Source: JAKQHY01 sp034429475 | Lineage (GTDB): Bacteria > Chloroflexota > Anaerolineae > B4-G1 > SLSP01 | Assembly: GCA_034429475.1 (NCBI GenBank) | Contig: DAOUGD010000344.1 | Span: 1 to 35,762 of the forward strand | Direction of reading: 5' to 3' | DNA length: 35,762 nt | Shown: positions 1 to 9,779 of the stretch, piece by piece | Layout of the letters: each line of letters starts with the position of its first letter | How positions within the stretch are numbered: the stretch's first letter is position 1 | Made by a program: the position numbers and the translations under genes | Notes under the pieces: model-generated | What the model saw: the letters and a program-made list of their open reading frames with translations, nothing else | Told to the model about the DNA's origin: nothing | Database searches by the model: none

Positions 1-2036
1 GTAGGGAGCATTAGACGCATACGAGATTTACTCGCAGGTCGAGAGACAACCCAAGATACACCCGAGTGATCTGCAGACTGTTCCACAGTTGATTGTAAAA
101 GTAACTGTCGGCGGATATCTATTGGAATTCGATCATACTGATCATAAAGGATACCATACGCTAACTCCCAATGCTTGGTTTCGATACATTCTTCAATAAA
201 CGCTTCAACGTCGACTACCGGTGCTAACCCAGCCCAAAGAAAGATTACAGTATTCCACCGATCATCGTTACGGTGTTCAAAAAGGCAAAAACGATCAATT
301 CTGGTTCCAGAAGTATCCCGCTGATCACCTTGTAAAACTGCCTCTGCAACTAGGTATTCGGCAATGCTCTTGTGAGCAAAACTGTAAATTCCAGGCCCGA
401 CAATTAGACCCGAGCGCTCTTGAAGCGCAGCGAGAACGTCGGGTGCCGGTAATAAAATATTTATTTTTTGAAGGAAGTCCTGCAACCACTCCAGTGCGGC
501 AGACTCGTCTAATTGATCCTGTTCCCCAAAAAACAGTTTTAGAGCAAATCCTCGTGTGATTTGTCGTTTTTGTTCCAGCGCAAGTTGAAGGGTGGTGGCT
601 AATACCTGACGACGATCATCCCATAGGCCTAACATACCCTCCACATAACGCCGATAGAGTTGTGAGCGGCCGCTGGGAAGACTACCATCCAAATGATGTA
701 CCATAAGCAGAGTGGAAAGAAGTAAAGGGTTTCCCGTCAGTGGGTCAATAGTTGGATCACTCCGCCAGCTAGTAGCTAGATTCTCAGCATCAATGGCGCG
801 ATTATCGTCTGGAAGCAAGGGTGTATGGGCATACCATCGCTGAATGTAATCCACAATTCGAGGTTGATCAAATGGTTCAATTGTCCATCGCTGCCATCCA
901 TTGTCCAATCGATCCAAGTGATCGGTGGTTAAAGGGCGAGAAGTCAATACAAAAGCACATCCCCGAGCAGCCAATTTCAAGTCTACAATCCAATCATAAA
1001 CCTTATCTCGATCACTGGGCCGGATTTCGTCAAAGCCATCAAGAATAAAGACCACTTGCTTTGCATTGAGCCAATGACCGATACGATCTGCCGTGAGATC
1101 TTCTGCCAAGTGTTTGCCGGCCGTCTCCCGCACAAGATCATGCAGGGATAAAAGTGGCTCACTCGAAAAACGGCGCAATTCAGCCCGCACACTAATACCA
1201 GTCCAACGAGGAGTCAATGTTTCCCGTTGCAACCATTTTGCCCAAGTGGATTTCCCGGCACCGGCAGGCCCGACGATAATAGCTTGATGATAACGATGTG
1301 TGAACTGTGTGATACTATCGTCTGATGTTTCGACTACCTGCGGCTGCTTTTTTTCATCTTTTGTCACTTCCTTTATTTCGGGATGCACAAAAAAATCGTC
1401 GAATTTACCGGCAAGAGGGCGATCTGCTCTCAGACCGGTCAGATCTAATTCAAGTCTGACTTTTTGGGCAAGTGAGCGACGCACCATCGATAGTGTTTCA
1501 TCGGCCTGTCTTGATGGTGATACTGCCAGCTCGTCAACAATACTGAAAAGTCTACGTAATTGGACTATTATTTCGTCGAGTCGTCTGTAGTTTTCAGACC
1601 AGGCTTCGTTTTCCCAGTCTTTTACTGCTGCGGGAATCTTGCAAAGCAAGGTGGCAATACGGGGACATAGTAAGGCGTAAATGTCCTTCAAGCCATCTTC
1701 AATGACTACCTGTGGCAAGTCACGATTTGCATACAGTTCTTCAAATATCTTTTGCCCATCCAGAGAGCCTTGAAACAATCGTTCTGGGTTTTCAGTAAAA
1801 GGACGTAGCTCATCCACGCAAGTTTCAATCAGCCGTCGTTGTTTGTCTTCGGGGATCTTTTCCTGGGCGAGAAATGGCAACAAAGGTTCAACCACTTCTG
1901 CTATTGCATCCTCAATCCGTCTTTCAATTCTTCGGCGCTCAAAAAATGGCAATGCCTTATAACTAGCGACGTCTTGGATTACACCGGCCAAAAGATTGAT
2001 GACCAAATCAAGCGCGAGTTGACCTAATTCAAGCAT
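1..2036 (-). CDS. NACHT-domain STAND NTPase, C-terminus beyond window
   Basis: This frame stays open for 678 codons from an ATG at 2036, behind an AAGGTGG ribosome site, and leaves the window without a stop. Residues 1-250 are mostly helical, with a pre-NACHT segment near 205-225. The ATPase core shows Walker A GPAGAGKST (256-264), Walker B VFILDGFDE with the NACHT-type DGxDE (329-337), the sensor LTSRP (364-368), GNPLLL (435-440) and a SFAHKSIAEYL motif (552-562). NACHT ATPases are signal-transducing switches; bacterial members include anti-phage proteins, but the sensor or effector C-terminus is not visible here. The gene lies 32 bp downstream of the xylanase gene on the same strand and looks more AT-rich than its sugar-gene neighbours, which suggests separate acquisition. 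The family call is firm; a defence role is inference. Confidence 0.88.
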   Translation of the reverse strand, partial: MLELGQLALDLVINLLAGVIQDVASYKALPFFERRRIERRIEDAIAEVVEPLLPFLAQEKIPEDKQRRLIETCVDELRPFTENPERLFQGSLDGQKIFEELYANRDLPQVVIEDGLKDIYALLCPRIATLLCKIPAAVKDWENEAWSENYRRLDEIIVQLRRLFSIVDELAVSPSRQADETLSMVRRSLAQKVRLELDLTGLRADRPLAGKFDDFFVHPEIKEVTKDEKKQPQVVETSDDSITQFTHRYHQAIIVGPAGAGKSTWAKWLQRETLTPRWTGISVRAELRRFSSEPLLSLHDLVRETAGKHLAEDLTADRIGHWLNAKQVVFILDGFDEIRPSDRDKVYDWIVDLKLAARGCAFVLTSRPLTTDHLDRLDNGWQRWTIEPFDQPRIVDYIQRWYAHTPLLPDDNRAIDAENLATSWRSDPTIDPLTGNPLLLSTLLMVHHLDGSLPSGRSQLYRRYVEGMLGLWDDRRQVLATTLQLALEQKRQITRGFALKLFFGEQDQLDESAALEWLQDFLQKINILLPAPDVLAALQERSGLIVGPGIYSFAHKSIAEYLVAEAVLQGDQRDTSGTRIDRFCLFEHRNDDRWNTVIFLWAGLAPVVDVEAFIEECIETKHWELAYGILYDQYDRIPIDIRRQLLLQSTVEQSADHSGVSWVVSRPASKSRMRLMLP

Positions 2037-2068
2037 AACACCACCTTCCGATAATGATGAACTCATTT

Positions 2069-3310
2069 TTAATCTGGCACCGCAACTTCTATCATCACGG
2101 ATCCCTTGTTTTCCAGGCTAAACGTCGCCGTCGCGCCGTCGCACGTCACTTCATACTCCCCCAAAAATCCCGTGAACCGCACCTTCCCCTCGCCGTCCGT
2201 CGTCATCTTCGTCGGCGGGAGCCACCACTCACCCTTGACCAAATCGTGCAGGGCGTGGTAGGCCGGCTTGGGCTGACCGTCTGCCGTCAGGAAGCCGCCG
2301 GGCGCTTTGAGCCAGCCGCCGTCGGTCATGCCCCAGTAGGTGATGCCTTCTACCAGTGGATGCGCCAGCAGCGTCTTGTAGTGCGTGACGATTTCCTCGG
2401 CCTGGCGCGCTTCGCCTTCGGGCGTGGAGGGCCATTCGTCCACCTGCCAGTCGTTGAGGTCCACGATGTGCGCCGGCATAATGTCGCCGGAGAGGATCGT
2501 CGTCTCGGTGAAGTGAATCGGCAAGCCGAAACGCTCGAAGTTTGCCAGCACCCACTGCGTCTTCTCCACGCCCCAGTAGCCCTGGTGCATGTGCGATTGG
2601 ATGCCGATCACGTCAATTTTGATGCCCGCTTCCAGGCAGCCTTCCACCAAGATGTCGAAGGCGGAGGAAACGTCGAAGTCGTTGAGCAGCAGGATCGCGC
2701 CGGGATTCGTCTCGCGCGCGGCGTCGAACATGGTACGGATCATTTTGATGCGGCTCAGTTCCTTGCAGATGCGCGTGATGCCGTTGTCGTACTTGTCGAA
2801 CACCGGCATGATGACGGCTTCGTTGATCACGTCCCACATATCAACCAGTCCGGCAAAGTCGGCCACGTCGCGGTGGATGCGGCCGATCTGCGCTTCCAGA
2901 ATCTCCGCGTTGCTCAAATCCAGCAGCCACGGCGCGGTGACGGTGTGCCAGCACAAGGGATGCCCCTTGAGCACGCAGCCGCGCTCCACGAGGTATTGCG
3001 CTCCCTTGCGCATGAACTCCGTGCCCGGCTTGCCGCGCTCCGGTTCGAAGCGTCCCCAGTAGAAGGGCAGCGTGGCGAAATTGAAGAGGTCGAAGAAGGC
3101 GTCACTGACGCGCTCGGCATGGGCTTTAAACTCACCCTCTAAGACACCGTTTGCCAGCGCGAGAGCTTCCCAGGCGGTGTTGCCAAAGAGAAATTTATGC
3201 TTGCGCTGCGCCACGGTCACTTCCTGATGCGCCAACGGCGCGCCGTCCGGTTTGCACACCGTCAGGGTTGCCTGCGCGGTGCGATGGGGAAACGTGTGAT
3301 GGGTCGTCAT
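2069..3310 (-). CDS. GH10 endo-1,4-beta-xylanase, probably intracellular
   Basis: The 413-residue protein belongs to glycoside hydrolase family 10, retaining enzymes that cleave internal beta-1,4 bonds of xylan or xylo-oligosaccharides. GH10 hallmarks visible are HPLCWH (117-122), WDVINEA with the likely acid/base E164, and HFTETT with the likely nucleophile E269. A WGMTDGG motif follows. About 70 residues after the barrel look beta-rich. No signal peptide is present: the N-terminus MTTHHTFPHR is polar, so action on imported oligosaccharides is likely. The start follows an AGGAGG site. Xylose isomerase lies 87 bp upstream on the same strand, so xylan fragments and xylose are probably processed together. 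No xylulokinase or transporter is in the window. Confidence 0.93.
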   Translation of the reverse strand: MTTHHTFPHRTAQATLTVCKPDGAPLAHQEVTVAQRKHKFLFGNTAWEALALANGVLEGEFKAHAERVSDAFFDLFNFATLPFYWGRFEPERGKPGTEFMRKGAQYLVERGCVLKGHPLCWHTVTAPWLLDLSNAEILEAQIGRIHRDVADFAGLVDMWDVINEAVIMPVFDKYDNGITRICKELSRIKMIRTMFDAARETNPGAILLLNDFDVSSAFDILVEGCLEAGIKIDVIGIQSHMHQGYWGVEKTQWVLANFERFGLPIHFTETTILSGDIMPAHIVDLNDWQVDEWPSTPEGEARQAEEIVTHYKTLLAHPLVEGITYWGMTDGGWLKAPGGFLTADGQPKPAYHALHDLVKGEWWLPPTKMTTDGEGKVRFTGFLGEYEVTCDGATATFSLENKGSVMIEVAVPD

Positions 3311-3349
3311 CCTAATCCTCCTTGATTTTGAGCAATGCCTGCGAAAATA

Positions 3350-3380
3350 GAGGGGGGATAGTTCTCCCTCATCCCCCCTC
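3350..3380 (-). terminator. Hairpin between xylA and xylanase genes
   Basis: A perfect 10-bp stem (GAGGGGGGAT at 3350-3359 and ATCCCCCCTC at 3371-3380) encloses an 11-nt loop. On the minus strand it is followed by TATTTTC, a weak U-run. It could be a partial terminator that lowers xylanase expression relative to xylA, or a processing stem in a shared transcript. Confidence 0.45.
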
Positions 3381-3397
3381 TCCTGTCTGATTGGCGA

Positions 3398-4567
3398 TTA
3401 CCGAATTCCTAGCAACAACTCATTCACCAGCATATCCAATTTCTCATACTTCATCCCGCGCGCGCCGAGGGCGGCGCGGTCGAAGGCCTGCGCTTTAAGC
3501 GCGGCCGCCTTGGCCGACGTGTACGCGCCCTTGAAGGCGTCCATGCTGCCGTCGTCCGCGTGGATTTCGGCCAGCAGCCCTTGAATTTCAGCGTCGGCGT
3601 GGAAACGAGCGGCCTTCTCCTTGAGGATGAGGTACGTGCGCATGCACCCGCGCGCGAAGTCCTTGACGCCCTCGTAGTCTTCCGTGCGGAAGGCGTGCGC
3701 GTCGAAGTGGCGGCTGCCGGCGTACTTCACGTCTTCCAGGAACTTGACGAGGAAGAACGCCTGCTTGAGGTTCTGCGCGCCGAAGCGCCAGTCCTGGTCG
3801 AAGCGCGCGTAGTTCTGATCGTTCAGGTCAATGTGGAAGAGCTTGCCCGCTTCCCACGCCTGCGCGACCGCGTGCATGAAGTTAAGTCCCGCCATGTGTT
3901 CGTGCGCCACTTCGGGATTCACCCCAACCATCTCCGGGTATTGCAACGTGTTGATGAAGCCCAGGTACGCGCCGCTGGTGGGGAAGAAGATGTCGCCGCG
4001 CGGCTCGTTGGGTTTGGCTTCCAAGGCGAATTTGAGATTGTAACCCTGATCCTTGACGTACTCGCACAGGAAGTTGAGCGCATCGCGGAAGCGTTGAATG
4101 CTGGCAATGGGGTCTTTGGACGCATCCACTTCGATGCCCTCACGCCCGCCCCAGAAGACGTAGACTTCCGCGCCCAGGCTCGCGCCCAGGTCAATCGCGT
4201 GCAGCGTCTTGTGGAGGGCGTAAGCGCGCACCTTCGGATCGTTGGCCGTGAACGCGCCATCTTTGAAAGCGGGATCGCCAAACAGGTTGGTGGTTGCCAT
4301 CGGCACTTTGAGGCCGGTATCGGCCAGCGCCTTCTTGAATGCCTTAAGGATACTCTCCCGCTGGGCGGGCGTGGCGTCAATGGGGATCAGGTCGTTGTCG
4401 TGGAAGTTGACGCCATACGCGCCCACTTCGCCGAGCAGATAGACCAAATCGGCGGGGGACAACTGGGGGCGCACATCCGCGCCGAACGCATCGCCGCCGG
4501 GATTTCCGATAGTCCACAGGCCAAAGGTAAATTTGTGTTCCGGTTGGGGTTGATACTTGTCTGACAT
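3398..4567 (-). CDS. xylA: Xylose isomerase
   Basis: The 389-residue enzyme interconverts D-xylose and D-xylulose in the cytoplasm. It matches the shorter, actinobacterial-type (class I) isomerases. The catalytic FHDND motif gives H56 and D59. The metal-site ladder is E183 and K185 (EAKPNEPRGD), E219, H222, D247, D257, D259 and D289, each offset by two from the well-studied Streptomyces numbering, so the active site is complete. The start is supported by AAGGAG six bases upstream. It is the first gene of a minus-strand group with the GH10 xylanase. Upstream (4601-4641) is an imperfect 11-bp inverted repeat that might be an operator, but no regulator gene is nearby. Confidence 0.96.
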   Translation of the reverse strand: MSDKYQPQPEHKFTFGLWTIGNPGGDAFGADVRPQLSPADLVYLLGEVGAYGVNFHDNDLIPIDATPAQRESILKAFKKALADTGLKVPMATTNLFGDPAFKDGAFTANDPKVRAYALHKTLHAIDLGASLGAEVYVFWGGREGIEVDASKDPIASIQRFRDALNFLCEYVKDQGYNLKFALEAKPNEPRGDIFFPTSGAYLGFINTLQYPEMVGVNPEVAHEHMAGLNFMHAVAQAWEAGKLFHIDLNDQNYARFDQDWRFGAQNLKQAFFLVKFLEDVKYAGSRHFDAHAFRTEDYEGVKDFARGCMRTYLILKEKAARFHADAEIQGLLAEIHADDGSMDAFKGAYTSAKAAALKAQAFDRAALGARGMKYEKLDMLVNELLLGIR

Positions 4568-4650
4568 CAGGCTCTCCTTATTTGAATGTGATAGTAGAGG
4601 CAGAGAATGAGAGGTGAGTTGGGCTTGAATCTCATTTTCTGGTGGATACT

Positions 4651-4677
4651 AAAAAAAGCCCCGCCAATAGGCGGGGC
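4651..4677 (-). terminator. Rho-independent terminator of tRNA-Glu
   Basis: On the minus strand a GCCCCGCC/GGCGGGGC stem with a TATT loop (4658-4677) is followed by seven T residues (4651-4657). It starts 4 nt after the tRNA discriminator base and is a textbook intrinsic terminator. Confidence 0.9.
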
Positions 4678-4681
4678 ATTG

Positions 4682-4754
4682 TGGCCCCAAGGGAATTCGA
4701 ACCCCTGTTTCCGGCTTGAGAGGCCAGCGTCCTAGGCCACTAGACGATGGGGCC
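4682..4754 (-). tRNA. tRNA-Glu (anticodon CTC)
   Basis: A 73-nt cloverleaf can be folded by eye. The acceptor stem is GGCCCCA/TGGGGCC with discriminator A. The anticodon stem CTGGC/GCCGG holds the loop CTCTCAA, giving anticodon CTC (codon GAG, glutamate). The T-loop GTTCGAATC is canonical. The 3' CCA is not encoded, so tRNA nucleotidyltransferase must add it. A consensus promoter lies just upstream and a terminator just downstream, so it is an independent unit between xylA and malQ. Confidence 0.96.
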
Positions 4755-4770
4755 ATCACTTACGCCTTGT

Positions 4771-4798
4771 ATTGTAACAGAAAGGGGGCGTTTGTCAA
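4771..4798 (-). promoter_or_regulatory. Sigma-70-type promoter of tRNA-Glu
   Basis: Reading the minus strand, a perfect -35 TTGACA (4793-4798) and a -10 TACAAT (4771-4776) are separated by 16 nt. The predicted start lies roughly ten bases before the mature tRNA. Confidence 0.85.
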
Positions 4799-4812
4799 CC
4801 GTCCGTTAGGTG

Positions 4813-4840
4813 TTGCACTCCACTTTCTTTGGAGTATACT
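4813..4840 (+). promoter_or_regulatory. Promoter of malQ
   Basis: A -35 TTGCAC (4813-4818) and a -10 TATACT (4835-4840) are spaced by 16 nt, about 30 bases before the malQ start codon. This placement also argues against the longer in-frame start at 4810, which would lie upstream of the promoter. Confidence 0.65.
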
Positions 4841-4869
4841 CACTTTACCTCATTGATAAGGAGTGTGCG

Positions 4870-6405
4870 ATGCGTTTCCCACGATGTGCAGGTATTTTAC
4901 TACATCCTACTTCACTACCCGGCGGGGTAGGGATTGGCGATTTTGGTGAAGCCGCGTACCGTTTTGTGGACTTCCTGGTCGAAAGCGGACAGACAATCTG
5001 GCAGATTTTGCCGCTTGGGCCAACGGGCTATGGCGATTCGCCCTATGCTTGTTTTTCCGCATTTGCGGGGAATCCGTTGTTAATTAACCTGGCGTGGTTG
5101 GCCTCTGAGGGGGATATTGACCCCCAGGAGTTGCAGCAGGCCCCGCATTTTCCGCAGGACAGCGTGGATTACGGCCCGGTGATCTCTTTCAAGCTGGCGA
5201 TGCTCTACCGCGCCGCGCGCACCTTCCGCCAGAAAGCCACCAGTGAGCAGATGGCCGCCTTTGAACAGTTCTGCGCCGAAAACGTGGACTGGTTGGAGGA
5301 TTACGCGCTGTTTATGGCGCTCAAGGATGCTCACGGCGGGGCGGTGTGGAATACATGGGAATGGGAATTGGCGTCGCGGCAGCCGGACGCGCTGGCGGCC
5401 TGGCGGCGCCGTCTGGATGAAACAATCTTCGCCCAACGATATTTCCAATACCAGTTCTTCCGCCAATGGGAAGCGTTGAAACGCTATGTCAATGAGAAAG
5501 GCATCAAAATCATGGGGGACATCCCTATTTTCGTCGCCTACGACAGCGTGGATGTATGGTCACATCCCGGATTGTTTATGCTGGATGAAAACTTGCTTTC
5601 CACCCACGTCGCCGGCGTCCCCCCCGATTATTTCAGTCCCACCGGCCAGCTTTGGGGAAATCCCCTCTACCGCTGGGACGTAATGGCCGCTCAAGGTTAT
5701 ACCTGGTGGATTGACCGCATCCGGCAGACCTTCCGCATGGTGGATATTTTACGCCTGGATCATTTCCGGGGATTTGCAGCGTACTGGCAGATTCCGGCCG
5801 GCGAGCCGACGGCGGTCATCGGCAAATGGGTGAAGGGGCCAGGGGCCGCATTGTTCGAGGTGTTGCGGGGCGCGTTGGGAGAACTGCCCATCGTCGCCGA
5901 GGATTTGGGGGTCATCACGCCGGACATGGAAGCGCTGCGCGATCAATTTGAATTCCCCGGCATGAATATCTTACAATTCGCATTTTCAAGTGGGGCTGAT
6001 AACCCCTATTTGCCGCACAACCTGCGGGTCAACTCGGTCATTTACACCGGAACACACGATAACGACACGACGATTGGCTGGCACGGCTCACGTCAGGGAG
6101 AGGAACTGGACTATTTCCAGCGTTACGTGGGGCCGGTCAATGAACCGGTTGAGTGGGCCTTAACTCGCATGGCCTATCGCTCCATCGCCGACGTGGCGAT
6201 CATTCCCTTGCAGGATATCCTGGGATTGGGGACCGAAGCCCGGATGAACATGCCCGGCAAATTGGGGGGCAACTGGTCGTGGCGGTTCGCGTTGGAAGAT
6301 TTGACGCCGGCCTACCAGAAAAAGTTGCGGGAAATGGTTACGACGTATGGGCGCACGCCCATGAAGGTGAAACCCAAGCCGGTGGAGCTGCCGACGGCAG
6401 ACTGA
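4870..6405 (+). CDS. malQ: 4-alpha-glucanotransferase (amylomaltase, GH77)
   Basis: The 511-residue enzyme transfers alpha-1,4-glucan segments between malto-oligosaccharides in the cytoplasm. The ATG at 4870 is chosen because AAGGAG lies six bases upstream and the protein then begins at the conserved RCAGILLHPTSLPG. GH77 motifs are complete: RLDHFRGF with nucleophile D297, IVAEDLG with acid/base E344, and TGTHDND with D397. GDIPIFVAYDSVDVW, typical of the family, is also present. It has its own promoter and ends at a strong hairpin shared with convergent recA. With the GH13 enzyme at 29-31 kb it indicates maltodextrin or glycogen turnover. Confidence 0.97.
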   Translation: MRFPRCAGILLHPTSLPGGVGIGDFGEAAYRFVDFLVESGQTIWQILPLGPTGYGDSPYACFSAFAGNPLLINLAWLASEGDIDPQELQQAPHFPQDSVDYGPVISFKLAMLYRAARTFRQKATSEQMAAFEQFCAENVDWLEDYALFMALKDAHGGAVWNTWEWELASRQPDALAAWRRRLDETIFAQRYFQYQFFRQWEALKRYVNEKGIKIMGDIPIFVAYDSVDVWSHPGLFMLDENLLSTHVAGVPPDYFSPTGQLWGNPLYRWDVMAAQGYTWWIDRIRQTFRMVDILRLDHFRGFAAYWQIPAGEPTAVIGKWVKGPGAALFEVLRGALGELPIVAEDLGVITPDMEALRDQFEFPGMNILQFAFSSGADNPYLPHNLRVNSVIYTGTHDNDTTIGWHGSRQGEELDYFQRYVGPVNEPVEWALTRMAYRSIADVAIIPLQDILGLGTEARMNMPGKLGGNWSWRFALEDLTPAYQKKLREMVTTYGRTPMKVKPKPVELPTAD

Positions 6406-6431
6406 GCCGACACCGGCGAGCAATTCAACCA

Positions 6432-6460
6432 CGAGGCCCGGCAGATCTTGCCGGGCCTCG
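6432..6460. terminator. Bidirectional terminator between malQ and recA
   Basis: A perfect 12-bp stem (CGAGGCCCGGCA at 6432-6443 with its complement at 6449-6460) encloses a 5-nt loop. It sits between the convergent stops of malQ and recA. The plus-strand tail is T-rich but interrupted. Confidence 0.75.
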
Positions 6461-6473
6461 CTATTTCTCGTGT

Positions 6474-7541
6474 TTAATCCTCTAACGCTTCGCCGTATTC
6501 GCCATCCTCACTGCTGCCGCTGGTGACGCCCAATTGCAGCGGCAGGTCGCGGCTGGCGGCCAGCTTTTCTCGGACGAGGCCCTCGAAGGTGGCCGCCAAC
6601 TCCGGGTTTTCCTTGAGATGGATGCGAGCATTCTCGCGGCCCTGGGCGAAACGTTCGCCTTGATAGTAGTAGAATGAACCGCGCTTCTCAATCACGTCCA
6701 ACTCCAACGCCACGTCCAGCAGGTCGCCTTCGCGGCTGATGCCCTCGCCGAACATAATGTCGAACTCGGCCACCCGGAAGGGCGCGGCGACCTTGTTCTT
6801 GGTGACGCGCACGCGGGTGCGGTGCCCGGTCACTTCGCCCTGCACCTTGATGGCGGTCACACGGCGCACATCCAACCGCACTGAAGCGTAGAACTTGAGC
6901 GCGCGCCCGCCGCTGGTCGTTTCCGGCGAGCCGAACATCACCCCGATTTTCTCGCGCAACTGGTTGGTAAAAATCATCAGCGTATTGCTCTGCTTGATCG
7001 CGCCGGAGAGTTTGCGGAGCGCCTGGCTCATCAACCGCGCCTGAAGGCCGGGGTGCGAGTCGCCCATCTCCCCCTCGATTTCCGCACGCGGCACCAGGGC
7101 CGCCACCGAATCCACGACGACCACGTCCACCGCGCCGCTGCGCACCAACGTCTCAGCGATTTCGAGCGCCTGCTCGCCCGTATCGGGCTGCGAAATGTAG
7201 AGGCTTTCCACGTTGACGCCGCAACGCACCGCATAAGTAGGGTCGAGCGCGTGTTCCATATCAATGAACGCCGCCACGCCGCCCTGCCGTTGCACTTCCG
7301 CCACGATGTGCTGGCAGATGGTGGTTTTGCCGGACCCTTCCGGGCCGTAGATTTCGGTGATGCGTCCGCGCGGCACGCCGCCGACGCCCAGCGCCACATC
7401 CAGCGCCAGGGAGCCGGTGGGCACAGTCTCGACGTTGAGGTGGGAAGCATCCCCCAGCCGCATCAACGCCCCGTCGCCAAAGCGGCGCTTGATCTGCGCC
7501 ACTGCCTGATCTAATGCCTTGTCTCGTCCATCGGTAGCCAT
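6474..7541 (-). CDS. recA: Recombinase RecA
   Basis: The 355-residue RecA forms ATP-dependent filaments on single-stranded DNA, catalyses strand exchange and triggers LexA self-cleavage. Seen here are Walker A GPEGSGKTT (66-74), the segment FIDMEHALDP (the usual FIDAEHALD with Ala replaced by Met), Walker B with D144 in VVVVDSVAAL, and the L2/monomer-interface region NQLREKIGVMFGSPETT. The start follows an AGGAGGA site. Its own promoter carries a LexA-like palindrome, so it is probably SOS-regulated and separate from the replication operon upstream, which reads in the same direction. Confidence 0.98.
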   Translation of the reverse strand: MATDGRDKALDQAVAQIKRRFGDGALMRLGDASHLNVETVPTGSLALDVALGVGGVPRGRITEIYGPEGSGKTTICQHIVAEVQRQGGVAAFIDMEHALDPTYAVRCGVNVESLYISQPDTGEQALEIAETLVRSGAVDVVVVDSVAALVPRAEIEGEMGDSHPGLQARLMSQALRKLSGAIKQSNTLMIFTNQLREKIGVMFGSPETTSGGRALKFYASVRLDVRRVTAIKVQGEVTGHRTRVRVTKNKVAAPFRVAEFDIMFGEGISREGDLLDVALELDVIEKRGSFYYYQGERFAQGRENARIHLKENPELAATFEGLVREKLAASRDLPLQLGVTSGSSEDGEYGEALED

Positions 7542-7564
7542 TTTTTAGTCCTCCTGTGAAAATG

Positions 7565-7599
7565 GTTGAAAGTTACAAGTTCAAAGTTAAAAGTCCAAA
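7565..7599. repeat. Heptanucleotide tandem repeat in recA leader
   Basis: Five consecutive 7-mers occur: GTTGAAA, GTTACAA, GTTCAAA, GTTAAAA and GTCCAAA. They lie between the recA promoter and its start codon and so fall in the 5' untranslated region. The arrangement resembles heptanucleotide STRR-type repeats known from cyanobacteria and recurs with other units elsewhere in this window. Confidence 0.75.
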
Positions 7600-7649
7600 G
7601 ATTGTGTGTGTTTTGTGTGGTTGTGGTGATTAGAAAAAGAGATAGGTTA

Positions 7650-7669
7650 ATTATAGCACAAATGTTCTA
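7650..7669 (-). promoter_or_regulatory. recA promoter with overlapping LexA-like box
   Basis: On the minus strand a consensus -10 TATAAT (7650-7655) overlaps a near-perfect palindrome TAGAACATTTGTGCTA (7654-7669). The core GAAC-N4-GTGC differs by one base from GAAC-N4-GTTC, the core of the Bacillus-type SOS box. A repressor bound here would block RNA polymerase. The -35 region is weak. Calling it a LexA site is inference; lexA is not in the window. Confidence 0.6.
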
Positions 7670-7736
7670 AAACACCATAGGTTTGCGTAACACGTGAGAC
7701 TTTCACATAAAATCTCACGGTTTGCGTTTCATTGTT

Positions 7737-9167
<1,431 letters not shown>

Positions 9168-9779
9168 CTTTTCCTTCCGTATGCCAGCGTTCCAGAATGG
9201 CGTGAATGTATTTCCAGTTGCGTTTGTTGAGACTGACGGCCTCGCGGAAAGCGTCCTCGATCCACGCGGCCGGGTAAGTTTTCTCGGCTTCCATCAGGTC
9301 CTCGCTCAACAGGGCGGTAAGCGGGCCGATGTTTTGCTCGTAAAGGCTGAAAATGTTGGGGCGGGCCGGTTGGAGGATGCGTTCCGGTTCGTGCCCGCGC
9401 CGCATGGCCTTGAGGGCCGCGCGCCCCCGTGGGCTGTTTGCCAGATAACGGTGTTCGATGCCGCCGTCCGCCAATTTCCACTCAGCTTTGAGCAGCGTGC
9501 CGCGTTCCACCGCGTTGGAAAGCGCCGCGTCGAGCTGGGTTGTCGCGGCGTCGCCCAGCGCGAGCTGGACGGCCGGGTCGGCCTGCAATTCTTCCGGCGT
9601 GATCCACGGCGCCGCGTCCGAGCGCATCTGGGCCAGCCGGCGCAGGATCAACAGCGTGAGCTTCAATTCCAGCAGATCGTCAATGCGCGGCAGCAGGTCG
9701 CTGAAGACGATGTCCGGCAGGGTGATGGTGACCACTTTGCCCTCCGGGAAGCCGGAGAAATGCTGCAAGGCGCGCTGGG

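Noticed and set aside
221..2027. Several short plus-strand frames in the first 2 kb
   Set aside because: The minus strand carries one continuous NACHT frame across the whole stretch, with all motifs in order; the plus-strand frames are shadows.
2054..4564. Long plus-strand frames opposite the xylanase and xylA genes (362 and 334 codons)
   Set aside because: Low-complexity His/Arg/Val-rich products with no family features, fully overlapping well-supported genes on the other strand.
7693..7719. Terminator between the loader gene and recA
   Set aside because: A 7-bp stem (CGTGAGA/TCTCACG) with a 13-nt loop and no T-run is too weak to call.
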